This document shows positions 34,662-47,590 of a stretch of DNA of 64,000 nucleotides, piece after piece; position 1 is the first letter of the stretch; each line of letters starts with the position of its first letter. The stretch is taken from positions 1 to 64,000 of the forward strand of contig JAKUHH010000028.1 in assembly GCA_022701365.1 (NCBI GenBank), written 5' to 3'. The notes under the pieces were generated by a model, which saw only the letters and a program-made list of their open reading frames with translations, had not been told where the DNA came from and did not search any database. The position numbers and the translations under genes were made by a program. Source of the DNA: Mycocentrospora acerina (taxonomy: Eukaryota > Ascomycota > Dothideomycetes > Pleosporales).

Positions 34662-35639
34662 ATGTTTTCCAAGCGTCTAGAATCCTCAGCTGCAGATTCA
34701 GCGCGAAAACGGCAGCGCAAACACCAAGAAATCCAGTCTACATCCGATGCGCAATCAATACCTCAAAACCTACACTCCTGCCTCTTATGCCTCCCCCGAG
34801 AGCTTCGCGATCAGATCTACCACGAAGTCTGGAAAAGCCAGCCAAGCTTCCAAGTCGCGCTCCCGCAAGATGGAACCTTTCACATCTTCAAAGTGCAGTA
34901 TGATACAAACACCACGCCTGAGAAGGAGCAAATATCCCCACCATCTGTCGTCCACCAACAACAGCAACAACAACCCCCATGGATGCTCTTGAACCGCCAA
35001 ATCCTGGAAGAAGCAATGTCGCAATTCCACCGAAAATCAACCTGGACACACGTAACCCGCTCCTTCCGCCTCACCAAATCCCACCACCCCGGAACCTGGA
35101 CACCACCCACATCTCTCGCCCAGCCCTCTTTCCTCCTCCTCACCCCCTCCCTCGTCCCGAGAATATCCCTTCCCGTGCCCTTAAACATGGGCATCTTCAA
35201 CTCCACCTCGACACCCGCCTACCCCAGCCGCGCAGTCCGGAAAATCGAATTCTACGGCCCAGCAATAGACCTCCTCTCCCCGCTCATAAAGGCCATATCC
35301 CATACTGGCAGACTGAAATCTCTCTCCCTGACCATTCAGGCAAACGCATGGCACGCCGACGACGAAGAAGCGGAAATAGATGTCGATTTTTCCCCGTTGT
35401 CGAACGCAGTGCCCAATTTGCAGGTCCTGCGCGTAGAAGTGCGATTTAGTCCTGTCTTTGCGGCGAGCAAGCGGAGTATGGAGAGTTTGAGGAATGGCAT
35501 CTTGGAGTTCGGTGGGGGATTGGTTGGGGGCAGGGGGACGCAGCGATGGAAGGAGAAGGTGGGGAAAGAGGGATTGAGAAGGAATGAGGGGAGTCCGGTT
35601 GTGCCGCTGTGTTGGGAGTTTGAATTTAGACGGGCGTGA
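34662..35639 (+). CDS. F-box-like / DUF7730-like nuclear or adaptor protein
   Basis: A single exon of 325 aa from ATG 34662; an in-frame ATG at 34575 would add 29 residues. A short basic N-terminus (ARKRQRKHQ, a possible nuclear signal) precedes LLCLPRELRDQIYHEVW, the F-box-like helix seen in many fungal proteins. A Gln-rich tract (CAA/CAG repeat at about 34,957-34,976) and WMLLNRQILEEA follow; the latter is the second conserved segment in this class, in which newly arrived residents of F-box-like proteins carry a Leu-Leu-x-x-Cys/Asn-Arg-Gln motif. Later strands (VRKIEFYGPAIDLL, LKSLSLTIQ, LQVLRVEV) look like a repeated beta/leucine-rich layout. It may be an SCF substrate adaptor, but a ligase partner cannot be seen from sequence. 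Confidence 0.7.
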   Translation: MFSKRLESSAADSARKRQRKHQEIQSTSDAQSIPQNLHSCLLCLPRELRDQIYHEVWKSQPSFQVALPQDGTFHIFKVQYDTNTTPEKEQISPPSVVHQQQQQQPPWMLLNRQILEEAMSQFHRKSTWTHVTRSFRLTKSHHPGTWTPPTSLAQPSFLLLTPSLVPRISLPVPLNMGIFNSTSTPAYPSRAVRKIEFYGPAIDLLSPLIKAISHTGRLKSLSLTIQANAWHADDEEAEIDVDFSPLSNAVPNLQVLRVEVRFSPVFAASKRSMESLRNGILEFGGGLVGGRGTQRWKEKVGKEGLRRNEGSPVVPLCWEFEFRRA

Positions 35640-36016
35640 GATTGGGAAGATACCCTTTTTCTTTTTGCAAATGGCAACGGTGCTGTATAGATAGACTTGG
35701 CGATAGATTTATATGCCAACCGCACGCGCCTATTTCCTACATGACATTATTACCTGCTTTACTTTACCACACATCTTAGACTTGGACATAGCGCAAGGTT
35801 TGTCAAGTTTCATTAATTCATATAACAGATGCTATCTCCCAGCTGGATATGCGCCTTCTCATACTACTTAGCCATGCTGATTTCATTTCATGCATCATCT
35901 TAATCATCTCAATCTTAGAGCCGTAAGTCATGCCCGAATATCCTACATACACCCCACACAATGCCATCGATTAATGTGCTTAAAAACACCTTTTCCGCCG
36001 TCATTTCATACATACC
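35640..36016. other. Convergent 3' intergenic
   Basis: 377 bp between the ends of the F-box-like (+) and axis-like (-) genes. TATA- and TTTC-rich, likely both 3' UTRs. No coding signal. Confidence 0.5.
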
Positions 36017-39000
36017 TCAAGCTGTAGCTTTGACTCGCTTCCTCTCCTTTGCCAGTCTCTTCGTCACACCTTCAAGCTCTGTAGTGAGGTTTTTTGTCTT
36101 CTTGTTCAAGTCCTCAAACACCTGCGAATAAGAGCTCTCCTGCCGCTCCAGCAGCTGATTCAGCAGATGATGGCCATCCCTAGCGAAGATGTCTGCAATA
36201 TCAGCAACAGCTGTTTCATTATCGACAATGTGACGCAAAACCCGCTTTGAAGCTCGAATTAGCAGGTCATGGAGAGCACGTTGATGGGGTTCAAGGCTGG
36301 CTTCCCATTCCATCTCTTTTGCTTGCAACGTTGGAATCGGAGGATCACTCGACGGTTCAGGCTCAGCAGAAGTAGAGCTGTAGCTACTAGACGAACCCGG
36401 ATCAGATGGATTTGAACGGAAGTGAACATTGGATGGTTTGGAAGGAAGCTCAGGAAGTTCATCTTCGTTTTCGTCGTTGACAAGCGTGACATCGCCTTTC
36501 ACATCGCCACCGCATTTATAGGCCTGGTTCGAGACTTCGCCTTGAGGGTCATCCGGGTCCTTTTCTTTCATATGGGTGCCTCCAAATGGTTGCACAAGAG
36601 CAGCGAGGATAGGTTCATGTGTCTCTACATCTGGCTCATTTCCATATATCATTGCTGAGTTCATTCCAGAGGCTTTAACAAGATTTTGCGTTGCAATGTT
36701 GTTGGCTGTTGTATTGGACTTGGCACCGACCTCATTCGCTGGTGTGGTGACTTTGCGATAAGATGATTGTGAAATTTGACTGGCACCTTGTTGTGGTTTC
36801 CGCAAAGTTTGACAAGCATCGTTCACCTTTGCCGAAGTTGTAGTCTCATTTGATTCCAGAAGCGAAGCAGATGACTCCTGGATAGGTTGCTTCTGGCTCG
36901 TTCGGGGTCGCGGAGGGGGTTTGCTCATAGGTTTAGGTACACTGTCTTCTATATCTGACAGGTCAGACTCGTTTAACTCTGCAGGTATAGCACATAGAAG
37001 CCCTTCGTCTAGAACTTGATTCCCGTTGGTTATGTTTTCTCCTGTCAGCCGGCGGATGAAACTAGTCGCTTTGCCATCTACACGACGCTTACAGAATGGG
37101 TTACTCTTTGCAGTCTGTCTATCCCCTTCACGCTTCTCGTATTCAATATCATCATGGTCCGCATGGCCTGAAATAGCTGTAGATTCTGCGTGGGGCGAGT
37201 CGGGAACACGTTTACTATTGCTAGACAGAATTTCTGTTTCTGAGGCATACCGACGCAGCCCACTGCTCCGTTCTTGTGACGCGCTCCAAGCTGGTGGAGA
37301 CGATGTTATGAGAGGTGCCACTCCGCTTCGGCGTTCTCGCGATTCAATTGGGGTTTCTGACCGACGGGTAATTGACCGAGATCTTGGCAAAGTAGGTGTA
37401 GTGGGTGATCGAGAGGCTTGATATGGTGTCGTTGGCTTCTTGAATACCAAGGCGGAAGCGCAAGACGGATTCACAGATTGCAGAAGTCCTCCGATCAGAG
37501 GGTGACGTTTGAGGGTATCCGGTGAGTAAGCTTGCTGAATGGGTGTTTTCTTAGGTGAGTGCGACTTGGATCTGTCTTTGAGCTGACGAGAATCAGGCTT
37601 CGCCTTGGCCACAGGCAGCGGCTCATGTTTGTTTTCCCGGATAGATTCTACTGGCTCTCCATGCTCTTTGTCCACATCGTGCCTGTTCGAGCCCTTCGGA
37701 GCCGCGGTATTGTTTACATCACTTTTTCCTTTTTGCTTAGCTCGCCTCTTCGGTTGCTTGACATTGTCATGGATATCAGGTGCGCCCTTGCGTTTTGAAC
37801 TAACGCCCTTTTTCTTGAATGACAATTCTGATGGTGGCTTTTCGGGGATGTAGTCGTCATCCGGGTCTGGTAAACATTTGTTCTGCACTTTTTTACTCCT
37901 CTTAGTACCGGTAGCGATATGTGTAGCTCGTCTGGGTTTAGATTGTTGTTTCTCTGGTGATGGCAGGTCGTAGATTGAGGGTTCGTCAGAATCATCACCA
38001 GAACTTATCTCTTTCATGGACTTTACATAGCTCGACCTTCGACTTCGTGAAACAGCAGAAGACCTTGTCATCACAGAAATCTGCTTTGTGGCCCGGTCCT
38101 TTGCAGCCTGGGAAACGCTCTGCAATTTTCCCTTACTGTACGTTACTCGTTTTGGGCTCGGCTGCGCTAAGTCCACCCGCTCTGACGAGGCAATATCATC
38201 AAAGATACCGTTGACGGTAGCTGATTTGCGTTTTTGCGTCGATCTAGACTTTTCTGGTCCGAGTTGCCTCCGAGTCTCATTAGGAGGGGTAGAGTTGCTG
38301 GGTGAGTCTAATGTATCTTTTTGCAATGACTGGGTAGTGCTTCGCTGCTGTTGTGCGCAATCTTGAGCTTTCTTCACATCCCCTGAATCGACAGTGATCA
38401 ACTGCTGTACTTGCCTATTTTCGTGTTGATTTTGTTGCATTCCTGGCTGAAGTGTATCCCTGGGCACTGTGCTTGGATCAGGAAATTCGGGTTGCAACTT
38501 CCCGCTTCGATTGCCTGGTAAATGATCTTTTACACTCTCAGGTGGTCTGGCTGCAGAAAGCTCGTAGAGGGGCGATCTTGGTTCACTGCTCCTGGCAACA
38601 TCCTCGTTCGCTAGAGGGTGCTGTGCGTCCTCAGTTTGGACTGGATCATCAGCTGTAGGTACACTGTCGTGTTTTTTTGGAATCGTGGTTTGGCTGGTTT
38701 GCACAGGGGAGCGGCGGCCAACATATAATGGAGAACTACGTGACATCATCGTGTGAGCCTGGAGGGGATGGACTGGTTTGGAATCCCTGCTCTCTCTAAA
38801 CTCGTTAATCACACTCTGGCATTCCATTGCATCGAGTTTGTTCTGGAATGTGAGCCTGACTTCTGTCCCCTTGCGCCCCAATGTGTTATGACGGTACGTC
38901 CACGGGCTTTGGTTGAGCATCAATACGATATCCCATGGATCATGGCGTGTCATGTGTGCCTGGGAGTTCTGCAAATTAGATCGGTGCACGCGCGTACTGT

Positions 39001-39664
39001 GGATGTGACGGAACGGTATGTCGACAAAAACTGTCTCCCGGAACTTTTCATTTGGTGCAATGAAAGCCAGAAGCTCGTTCTGAAGCGTTGCGATAGGAGC
39101 ACCTTTTTCCCAGCTCGACCATTTGAAGTTGTCAGAAGCGTATAAAGAGATCGGGTATAAAACGCATGGGTCAGCTTTCGGATTCATCAGAGCTAGATCG
39201 GCGAGTGTGTCAAGAAAAGCTTGGAATTGCTCCATCCAGTCGCGGTCAGATTCTTGTGGAAAATTGAGTACACTGTTCTTAACCTTGTCTGATGCCCAAA
39301 ACTTGGAGAATTCGATACCCTGTTCAGCCCCTTGCTTCATGATCAGACCGGCAATAATCTTTGTCTCTTCACATTCCGTTGCACTCAGGATGACCTCCCC
39401 GAGGCCAAGCAAGGTCCTTGGGGATTGTTTCAAGTGCTCCACAGTGTCGGCAGACGCGTGTAACATTTGTACTAGCGCAACTCCAGTCCATCTTCTCCGG
39501 ATAACAGACACGTCTTGATTGCAGAACGCGCGGAGGTACTCTTCTGCAACGATTGGAAGTGTCGATCCGCTGAAATCGTGGGCTGAAATGAGCGCATGCA
39601 GGCGCGTATGCGAAACGTCGCTATCCTGCTCTTTGAGTACATCTGCAAACGCTTGCGCAGTCAT
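36017..39664 (-). CDS. Large protein with Red1/SYCP2-like layout (candidate meiotic chromosome axis protein)
   Basis: A single exon of 1215 aa. Residues 1 to about 210 are mainly helical and armadillo-like (LRAFCNQDVSVIRRRWTGVALVQML; helices in pairs). About 215-300 are strand-rich, ending in a long helix, and resemble a PH-like domain (DIVLMLNQSP, EVRLTFQNKLDAMECQSVINEF). About 300-1110 are disordered, Ser/Lys/Pro-rich, with many basic clusters and Ser-Pro/Thr-Pro sites. The last 95 residues or so are predicted helical and coiled-coil (HDLLIRASKRVLRHIV...LLNQLLERQESS...LAKERKRVK). ARM-like plus PH-like, a long disordered part and a C-terminal coiled coil is the described layout of the axis proteins Red1 (yeast) and SYCP2 (animals). 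The identification rests on layout alone. The coding call is strong; the functional one is tentative. Confidence 0.8.
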   Translation of the reverse strand: MTAQAFADVLKEQDSDVSHTRLHALISAHDFSGSTLPIVAEEYLRAFCNQDVSVIRRRWTGVALVQMLHASADTVEHLKQSPRTLLGLGEVILSATECEETKIIAGLIMKQGAEQGIEFSKFWASDKVKNSVLNFPQESDRDWMEQFQAFLDTLADLALMNPKADPCVLYPISLYASDNFKWSSWEKGAPIATLQNELLAFIAPNEKFRETVFVDIPFRHIHSTRVHRSNLQNSQAHMTRHDPWDIVLMLNQSPWTYRHNTLGRKGTEVRLTFQNKLDAMECQSVINEFRESRDSKPVHPLQAHTMMSRSSPLYVGRRSPVQTSQTTIPKKHDSVPTADDPVQTEDAQHPLANEDVARSSEPRSPLYELSAARPPESVKDHLPGNRSGKLQPEFPDPSTVPRDTLQPGMQQNQHENRQVQQLITVDSGDVKKAQDCAQQQRSTTQSLQKDTLDSPSNSTPPNETRRQLGPEKSRSTQKRKSATVNGIFDDIASSERVDLAQPSPKRVTYSKGKLQSVSQAAKDRATKQISVMTRSSAVSRSRRSSYVKSMKEISSGDDSDEPSIYDLPSPEKQQSKPRRATHIATGTKRSKKVQNKCLPDPDDDYIPEKPPSELSFKKKGVSSKRKGAPDIHDNVKQPKRRAKQKGKSDVNNTAAPKGSNRHDVDKEHGEPVESIRENKHEPLPVAKAKPDSRQLKDRSKSHSPKKTPIQQAYSPDTLKRHPLIGGLLQSVNPSCASALVFKKPTTPYQASRSPTTPTLPRSRSITRRSETPIESRERRSGVAPLITSSPPAWSASQERSSGLRRYASETEILSSNSKRVPDSPHAESTAISGHADHDDIEYEKREGDRQTAKSNPFCKRRVDGKATSFIRRLTGENITNGNQVLDEGLLCAIPAELNESDLSDIEDSVPKPMSKPPPRPRTSQKQPIQESSASLLESNETTTSAKVNDACQTLRKPQQGASQISQSSYRKVTTPANEVGAKSNTTANNIATQNLVKASGMNSAMIYGNEPDVETHEPILAALVQPFGGTHMKEKDPDDPQGEVSNQAYKCGGDVKGDVTLVNDENEDELPELPSKPSNVHFRSNPSDPGSSSSYSSTSAEPEPSSDPPIPTLQAKEMEWEASLEPHQRALHDLLIRASKRVLRHIVDNETAVADIADIFARDGHHLLNQLLERQESSYSQVFEDLNKKTKNLTTELEGVTKRLAKERKRVKATA

Positions 39665-40877
39665 TGCAAATAGCCGGAGGCGGAATTCTGAAAGAATCGG
39701 ATCATGGAGCGAGGTTGAGGTGAAACAGGTGTGGACAGAAGATTAAAAAGAATGTGAGGTGAGCAGCGCGTTTGGAAAAGTAAAGGTGTGGAGCTAGTGA
39801 GAACGGGAGGCGCGACAACGTCAGGGTTGAGGAGAGCGCGATGGTTTCGCGACACCAGCCTTGTTCCCGCCCACGTGAAAGGACTACAGCATCGCCTTTG
39901 TCGCCACTGCAAGACGACTGGACAGGAATGACGATTAGAATGAAACGGAAACAGGCGTAGAATGAAGGTTGCTTGGAAAGGAGCTTGAGATTACCGACAC
40001 GAAAGACGCGTCTGTTGTTTAATCTTACCCGCGGCGTATCGCCTACATTACAGCTGTACAAAGCGCTCTCATCTCATCCAACGACTGCATACTCTGACAG
40101 CCTGTCGACTTTTGCGATGAAGACGATGAACTACAGAGTGCACAGGATTCGCTGATGAGATGAAGAGGAGGGGGCGCCATGACGGACTAGGCTAGCATCA
40201 CCCACCCTTAGGCATCAGCTCATGCTTGATCTCGACATTTTCTCGACGTTGGTACTTGTAGCAACGATTGTGTGTTTTAGAGACGACAGCCTTGCAAACT
40301 ATCCATACAGCGTAGCTCATACAGTACGAAAGGAGACTGCCATCCAAGCACAATATTGGCAAACAGTATGAATCATTCTTTATTCTCAAACCTTGCTGTT
40401 AGGAGCCTACCCAGCGTCAGATTGAAGAAATATCTAAATAATGCGTCTCTACTGCTGATTTTGCTGTGTTTGGATGAGGATGGGAAACGTGAATGGCAAG
40501 TGAGGAGGCCCAACCAATGTGACATGAGAAGTTTTGCCGGGTGCGTGGGCCGTAAATCGATGCTGAAGGCTAGGCGGGGACTGGGCACAAAAGTACAGTC
40601 GCAAACGAAGCGTCAGGGGACAAAAATGCAACTTGATAGGTACTGCAGAGTTTTAGATTATCACCATATCGAGTTGTGCTCTGCTGTATTTCCCCTTCTC
40701 GGGAACTCTCTATTTGTTTCGTCTCCAAGGATGCGATAGAGAGGTGCACAGAAGCTTTTGACCGCATGCGCCAGTGAAAGTCGGATATATCCCCAGAATG
40801 ATAACGCCACCCAATGCAAATCATGAGAAAAAGTCTCGCTCATATTCCCATCCAACTCGAATGTCAGTTTCTCCTTC
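39665..40877. other. 1.2-kb intergenic
   Basis: Upstream region of the axis-like gene and the 3' side of RRS1. Short frames on both strands lack any domain. No RNA gene was recognised. Confidence 0.5.
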
Positions 40878-41622
40878 TTACGCACCAGTACTCTTTCGCG
40901 AGTTTCGGTCGTTTGCGCGCTGCTTCCTCTCGTTCCTCCTGACCCTCTCCTTGCGCTCCCGCCTGCCATCGGCCCTCTGGTCGTGAGCCTCGCCCGTCTC
41001 CTGCTCCTTCTTCTCGTCAACCTCGACCAGCCACTGGTTGTCGCCATCCTTGTTCTTGCCCTTGTAGCCCCACTTGGGTACCCACTCGCCGCTGGCATCG
41101 TCGTACACCATCTTGCCCTCGCGCTTCTTGTCCTTGATACCCTTCTTGGCGGCAAAGCGCTCCCACTTGGTCTTCTCCTTGGCTTTGGGAATGGGCTTCT
41201 CGCGGGGAAGCAGCGTGGAGGGTGCAGGGAGAACAAGGTGCACACCGTCCGAGGTAGACTTGACTTGGCAGGTGGACAGCAGCTGGTTGATCAGAGCCTG
41301 CGCGGCATCACGGGCTGTGGCGGTGAGGATCTCTTCATTCGCATTGGCGGGAACGGGGTTTGGGTCGTTGGCGAGAAGGTTGCCGAGGTCGAAAGTGAAG
41401 GGGGTGGGCTTGTTGACGGTGATGGGGCTGCACGTGGTAAGCTGCTGCCAGAGAGGAATGCTGGGTCGAGGAAGCGTACAGCCTGCTGCTCACGGTGGAG
41501 TCTGCCACGGAATGGGCCGCACTCATGTCCATTGCGCCTCCGTTGATTTTGTCGGCCAGCTGCGAGTGCGTGGGCGAAGCAGCCTGCAGCGCGACGCCGC
41601 CGCTCATTTCGGTGTCAGACAT
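40878..41622 (-). CDS. RRS1: Ribosome biogenesis regulatory protein RRS1
   Basis: Exons 41480-41622 and 40878-41427, joined over a 52-nt intron (GTACGC...GTGCAG). The phase-2 junction restores the LPITVNKPTPFTFD segment. The product is 230 aa, normal for fungal Rrs1. Signature stretches are FDLGNLLANDPNP, HLVLPAPSTLLPREKPIPK, TKWERFAAKKGIK, and KMVYDDASGEWVPKWGYKG, followed by a basic, Arg/Lys/Glu-rich tail. Rrs1 works with Rpf2 to bring 5S RNP (5S rRNA, uL5, uL18) into nucleolar pre-60S particles. The gene is divergent from RSM23 over a 210-bp spacer. The start is the ATG that opens MSDTEMSGG; an upstream in-frame ATG at 41802 overlaps RSM23's 5' UTR region and is unlikely to be used. Confidence 0.92.
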
Positions 41623-41832
41623 TTCGGGGGGTTGGTGCAGAATCTCTTGCGGTGTCGCAGCGTGCTCTGCGAAAGGTGGACGAGAAGTTGGACATGGAAA
41701 TTTTTGGAGAGCCAAGCCTGGAACAGCGCTAGCGCCTGGCGGACCTCCGAACTTTACAGCGCCCGTCGCCAGCGTCGACGAGGGCTGCATCAGATCAGCC
41801 ATTGCGGAGGCCCGGGGTCTCGCATTCTCGCC
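41623..41832. promoter_or_regulatory. Bidirectional RRS1-RSM23 intergenic region
   Basis: Only 210 bp separate the two start codons, which point away from each other. It is GC-rich with no TATA-like box near either start. A shared promoter is inferred from geometry alone; no known factor site was identified. Confidence 0.55.
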
Positions 41833-43336
41833 ATGCCGTCTCCCGTCTGTCTGCGCAGTCTCGCGCAGCTATCGCTCGACAGAACCGCCCACGCCACCAT
41901 TGCCCCGCGACTGCTGCATCCGCGCGTAGCATACTTTTCCACATCCGCCGCCCGCCATGCCAACCCCTCGCCCAAGCGAAAGGGCCAGACGGCAGCCCCC
42001 AAGAAGGGCGTCAAGTCGCTCAACACCAAGAAGGGCAAAAAGGCCGCCGCTGCAGACACGGGCAAGCGCCCCGCACAGGGCGACCGCAAGGCGTTCCGCA
42101 AGCGCATCGTGCTCAGCAACGACAACGCCCTCGAGGTCTCGTCCCTCAAGGACCTGGACAAGGCCAACGTGCTGAGCGAGCAGAACGAGGGGCGTGTCAT
42201 GGGCCTGCCCGAGGCCGTGGTGGATGCGCTGAGGGCCGTCGAGGCATTCAAGACGACGCAGGGGTGGAGTTTCTTCCGCAGGCCGGCTGTGCTGATACGC
42301 AAGGAGACGGCCCAGCTGGCCAGGCTGTTCAAGGAGGTCGAGGACGCGGCGGCGGGAGAGCACAAGAAGACGGTGCGCAGGATCTTGGCGGGGGAGAGGA
42401 TGAGCGGGAAGAGCACGCTGCTGCTGCAGGGCCTGGCCATGGGCTTCTTGCGGGACTGGTTTGTTATCAACCTCCCAGAAGGTACACACGCCCCTCCCTC
42501 GCAGGCAGGAGCCACTGTACTGACTGCGTCCAGCCCAGGACATTGTCAATGCCCACACAGAGTACGCGCCCCTCGAAGACTCGCAGCCAACCCAGTACAC
42601 CCAGGAGACATACACTGCAGCCCTCCTCCAGCAGATGCTCAAGTCCAACACACGTTTTCTCGAGGCCACAAAACTCACCACAAAGCCCGACATCCCCCTG
42701 CCCCTCCCTGAAACGGCGTCTCTCAAGGACCTCGTAGCGCTGGGGACCACCAACCCGGAAGCCTCGTGGCTCGTCTTTGCCGCTCTCTGGAAAGAGCTCT
42801 CACAGCCTGGCCGCCCTCCTGTCCTCCTGGCTGTCGATGGTCTTTCCCACATTATGCGCAACTCCGAGTATCTGTCCGTAGACGTGAAGCCAATCCACGC
42901 ACATGACCTCACCATTGTCCGCCACTTCATCGATCACCTCTCTGGCGCGAAGCAGCTTCCCAACGGCGGTCTCGTGCTCGGCGCGACATCCCAGTCCAAT
43001 GCGCCCACCTCTCCCGCCCTTGACTTCAACATTGAAGTCGCTCACACGCGCCAGACGCAGCCAGACAACGATCTGCCACTGTGGAACCCCTACAAGAAGG
43101 TCGACGCGCGGGTCATGGAGGCACTCAAGGACCTCAAGAGTGGCGACAAGGGACTCGACGTCATCAAGGTCGGAGGCTTGAGCAAAGACGAGGCAAGGAG
43201 CATCATGGAGTATTACGCCGAGAGCGGCATGCTGCGACACCGCGTCGACGACGGATTCGTAAGCGAGAAGTGGAGTTTGGCAGGCATGGGAAACATTGGG
43301 GAGCTGGAGCGAACAAGCGTCAGGTTGAGGATATAG
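41833..43336 (+). CDS. RSM23: Mitochondrial small-subunit ribosomal protein mS29 (Rsm23/DAP3 family)
   Basis: Exons 41833-42481 and 42534-43336 with a 52-nt intron (GTACAC...GTCCAG, phase 1), which restores NLPEAQDIVNAHTEYAPL. The product is 483 aa. The N-terminus is Arg/Ser/Ala-rich without acids (residues 1-45, with AYFSTSAAR), a typical mitochondrial presequence. A Lys-rich segment (about 48-92) follows. The P-loop GERMSGKST at about 187-195 is the GTP-binding site that marks mS29/DAP3. A probable Walker-B-like strand, VLLAVDGLSHI, comes later. The C-terminal DEARSIMEYYAESGML helix and WSLAGMGNIGELERTSVRLRI end match the family. It is a structural GTPase-fold protein in the head of the mitoribosomal small subunit. 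Confidence 0.93.
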
Positions 43337-43464
43337 ATTCACTCAGAGTGCAAACTGGTGTTGTATTATTGTAGTGCTACGTAGAGTCTTTGTAGGATAT
43401 GTACAGCATCTGCATGTATCTTTCTTTTTTTTTGTGTTCAACAATGACCTCTTTGTAGAGCTGG

Positions 43465-44106
43465 TTACCTCTGGTCACCCACAAGAGCCAGCGGTACATC
43501 CAATCCCACACTTCCTCCCAACGCGCCAATCCACGCCATCAGATACTCCTCAGCACACACCTCCCCCTGACCAACCACCATCACCGCCTCCATGACCTCT
43601 GCCGTGCGACACGGATGGATAAAGAACACGGGGCGATTCATTACCGGATGATGCGTTATGGTGACTCCTCCCATCACGCCAACATTTTCTGTTTGAGGTT
43701 TGAAGTGTGCAGGGATGACGTGGGAAGCAAGTGTGGCCATAGTAGGCGGGTAGCGGTGCAAAGGGGGGTCTGAGATGTGGAGGTAGAGAACAGGGACACG
43801 GTAGGTGGGGGAGAGGAGGATGGTGTAGTGGAGCTCTGGGAGGGGGGTGGGGGGTGGGGGGAGGGCTTCTTCGTCAAAGTCGTCCTCGACTTCATGGGCG
43901 TCGTCGCTGTTGTGGGCTGGTTTGATTTCGTCTGGGGTGGGTTGCAGTGGTTTGATGATTCGCAAGTACTCTGTTTCGCACTGGTGGACGATGTCGACTG
44001 CGGTCCATGACTCTTGCTTGTCGCCATGGAGCTGGAATCTGTGCACAAGGCGTTGGCATGCTTTGGCGAAGTCAGAGTCTGACAGATGGGGGAAAGAGGG
44101 CAACAT
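43465..44106 (-). CDS. ATG10: Autophagy E2-like conjugating enzyme ATG10
   Basis: A single exon of 213 aa from ATG 44106, chosen because it begins the conserved LPSFPHLSDSDFAKACQRL helix; an in-frame ATG at 44184 would add 26 residues of unlikely sequence. The E2-like core shows Y/W-E-L-HYTILLSPTYRVPVLYL strands and the active-site motif FFIHPCRT with catalytic Cys166. An acidic/proline-rich insert (about 66-90) is a variable feature. Atg10 transfers Atg12 from Atg7 to Atg5 during autophagosome formation. The 3' end is 128 bp from that of RSM23 (convergent), and the 5' side faces the RAD53-like kinase gene. Confidence 0.9.
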   Translation of the reverse strand: MLPSFPHLSDSDFAKACQRLVHRFQLHGDKQESWTAVDIVHQCETEYLRIIKPLQPTPDEIKPAHNSDDAHEVEDDFDEEALPPPPTPLPELHYTILLSPTYRVPVLYLHISDPPLHRYPPTMATLASHVIPAHFKPQTENVGVMGGVTITHHPVMNRPVFFIHPCRTAEVMEAVMVVGQGEVCAEEYLMAWIGALGGSVGLDVPLALVGDQR

Positions 44107-44659
44107 GTTGCATCTATTTGATGTTCGCCTGAAGCTGGTTTGGTGTTCTGAGTGATGCACGTCTTGTGCACTCGGCTGGCTCACTCAGCACAACGCGTTG
44201 AAGCGAGTGCTGCACCAGGTAGAGACATTCATATTCATGGGTTGTTGATTGCTTGTCTTCTTCTGGAGGTGTTGTCAGGTGGATCCAGCGCCTGCGTCAA
44301 ACTCACCGTCTGGGCGGTTTGTTTTTATCAAGGCGCTCCACAAACGGCTGCATCGACAAGCCACACAGCCCAGCAACCCAGCAAGCGACGGCTTTTCTGC
44401 AGAGACGGGCTGTGGTTGCAGCGATCGAGGACTCCCCCGGTCTTGGCTGCACGCTGCCTAGTTTCGTCAAGCCATCGTCCCCGTGGATGGCCTAGCGCAG
44501 ATCCTCGACGGCTCTACACGTCCCCAGGCCGGCCAACCTGATCCTTTGTAATCGCTGTGCCTAAGCGCATGCCCTCGACAGCCTACACCTTTCCCTAATC
44601 CGCACCAGCCGTGATCCACCTCATCTCCCGCCTTGACCACTTTGTGCCTGGTAGTCACG
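44107..44659. promoter_or_regulatory. Divergent intergenic between ATG10 and the RAD53-like kinase
   Basis: 553 bp between the two start codons. No coding domain seen; it should carry both promoters. The first intron of the kinase gene, just downstream, contains an ACGCGT hexamer (44755-44760), the core of the MluI cell-cycle box known from yeast S-phase genes; whether it works here is unknown. Confidence 0.45.
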
Positions 44660-46915
<2,256 letters not shown>

Positions 46916-47590
46916 GGCGGAGCAACAGGCTAGATATTATCTTTTGTAGAGCTACTTTTTCGCACGCGTGTTCAACGGCGCACTTTGAGTCCTTTGGTTG
47001 GTTGGTTAGTTGGTCGATCGGTGTTTCCAGGCACCCGCAGGAGGGATACATTCTTTGTACAATAACTGGGTTTCAGTGGGGCCTTCAATGGCCCGGGATA
47101 TTTCACAAGCACGCGCACGCTTAATCAGATGTCAATTTACCTTGAAGTACATTTTGTACTTTGTTGTTTGGTCACAGGCATAGGCCACTTGTCCCTTTGA
47201 TGGCGTGCCTTACTCTCACCGACTTTCCGGACATACTTCAACTGTAGCTTTGACACAAAGTAGACGTGAGAAGGAGCACAGTGTGTAGTCCACCAGGGGA
47301 GCTCGGTGTGTATGGTATAGTATCCGGAAGGAGACGTGCACTCGACGAATGGCATGACGTTGGTTACGACATTCGACGGGCGATGGCGTGGTGCGGTTCG
47401 TTAGTGGTCCGATTTGAGTGGGGCCTGCGTCCCTGCCAAGACACAAGACATAGCGGACAGAGTGCAGGTTGATTGGTCTGGCAACGGGTCGCAACTTCCT
47501 TGGGAAATTTATTTGGACAGCGCCCCTTCCCTTGAGAGTTGTCACATCCACGCTCCTCTCTTCCCATCTTTGGCCCTTGTCTCGCGCAGT
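46916..47590. other. Intergenic upstream of CYP51
   Basis: 675 bp holding the kinase 3' end and the CYP51 promoter. It includes a GGTTGGTTGGTTAGTTGG run (46995-47015 region). A plus-strand frame upstream of the CYP51 start (from 47414) is in frame but has no family features before Met 47591. No insertions or tandem duplications of the type known from azole-resistant strains were seen. Confidence 0.5.

Noticed and set aside
40356..40739. 127-codon plus-strand frame antisense to the 3' side of RRS1
   Set aside because: No domain, no conserved pattern, and it lies in probable 3' UTR.
41074..41832. Long plus-strand frame upstream of and in frame with RSM23
   Set aside because: It is antisense to RRS1, has low-complexity composition, and the mitochondrial presequence begins cleanly at Met 41833.
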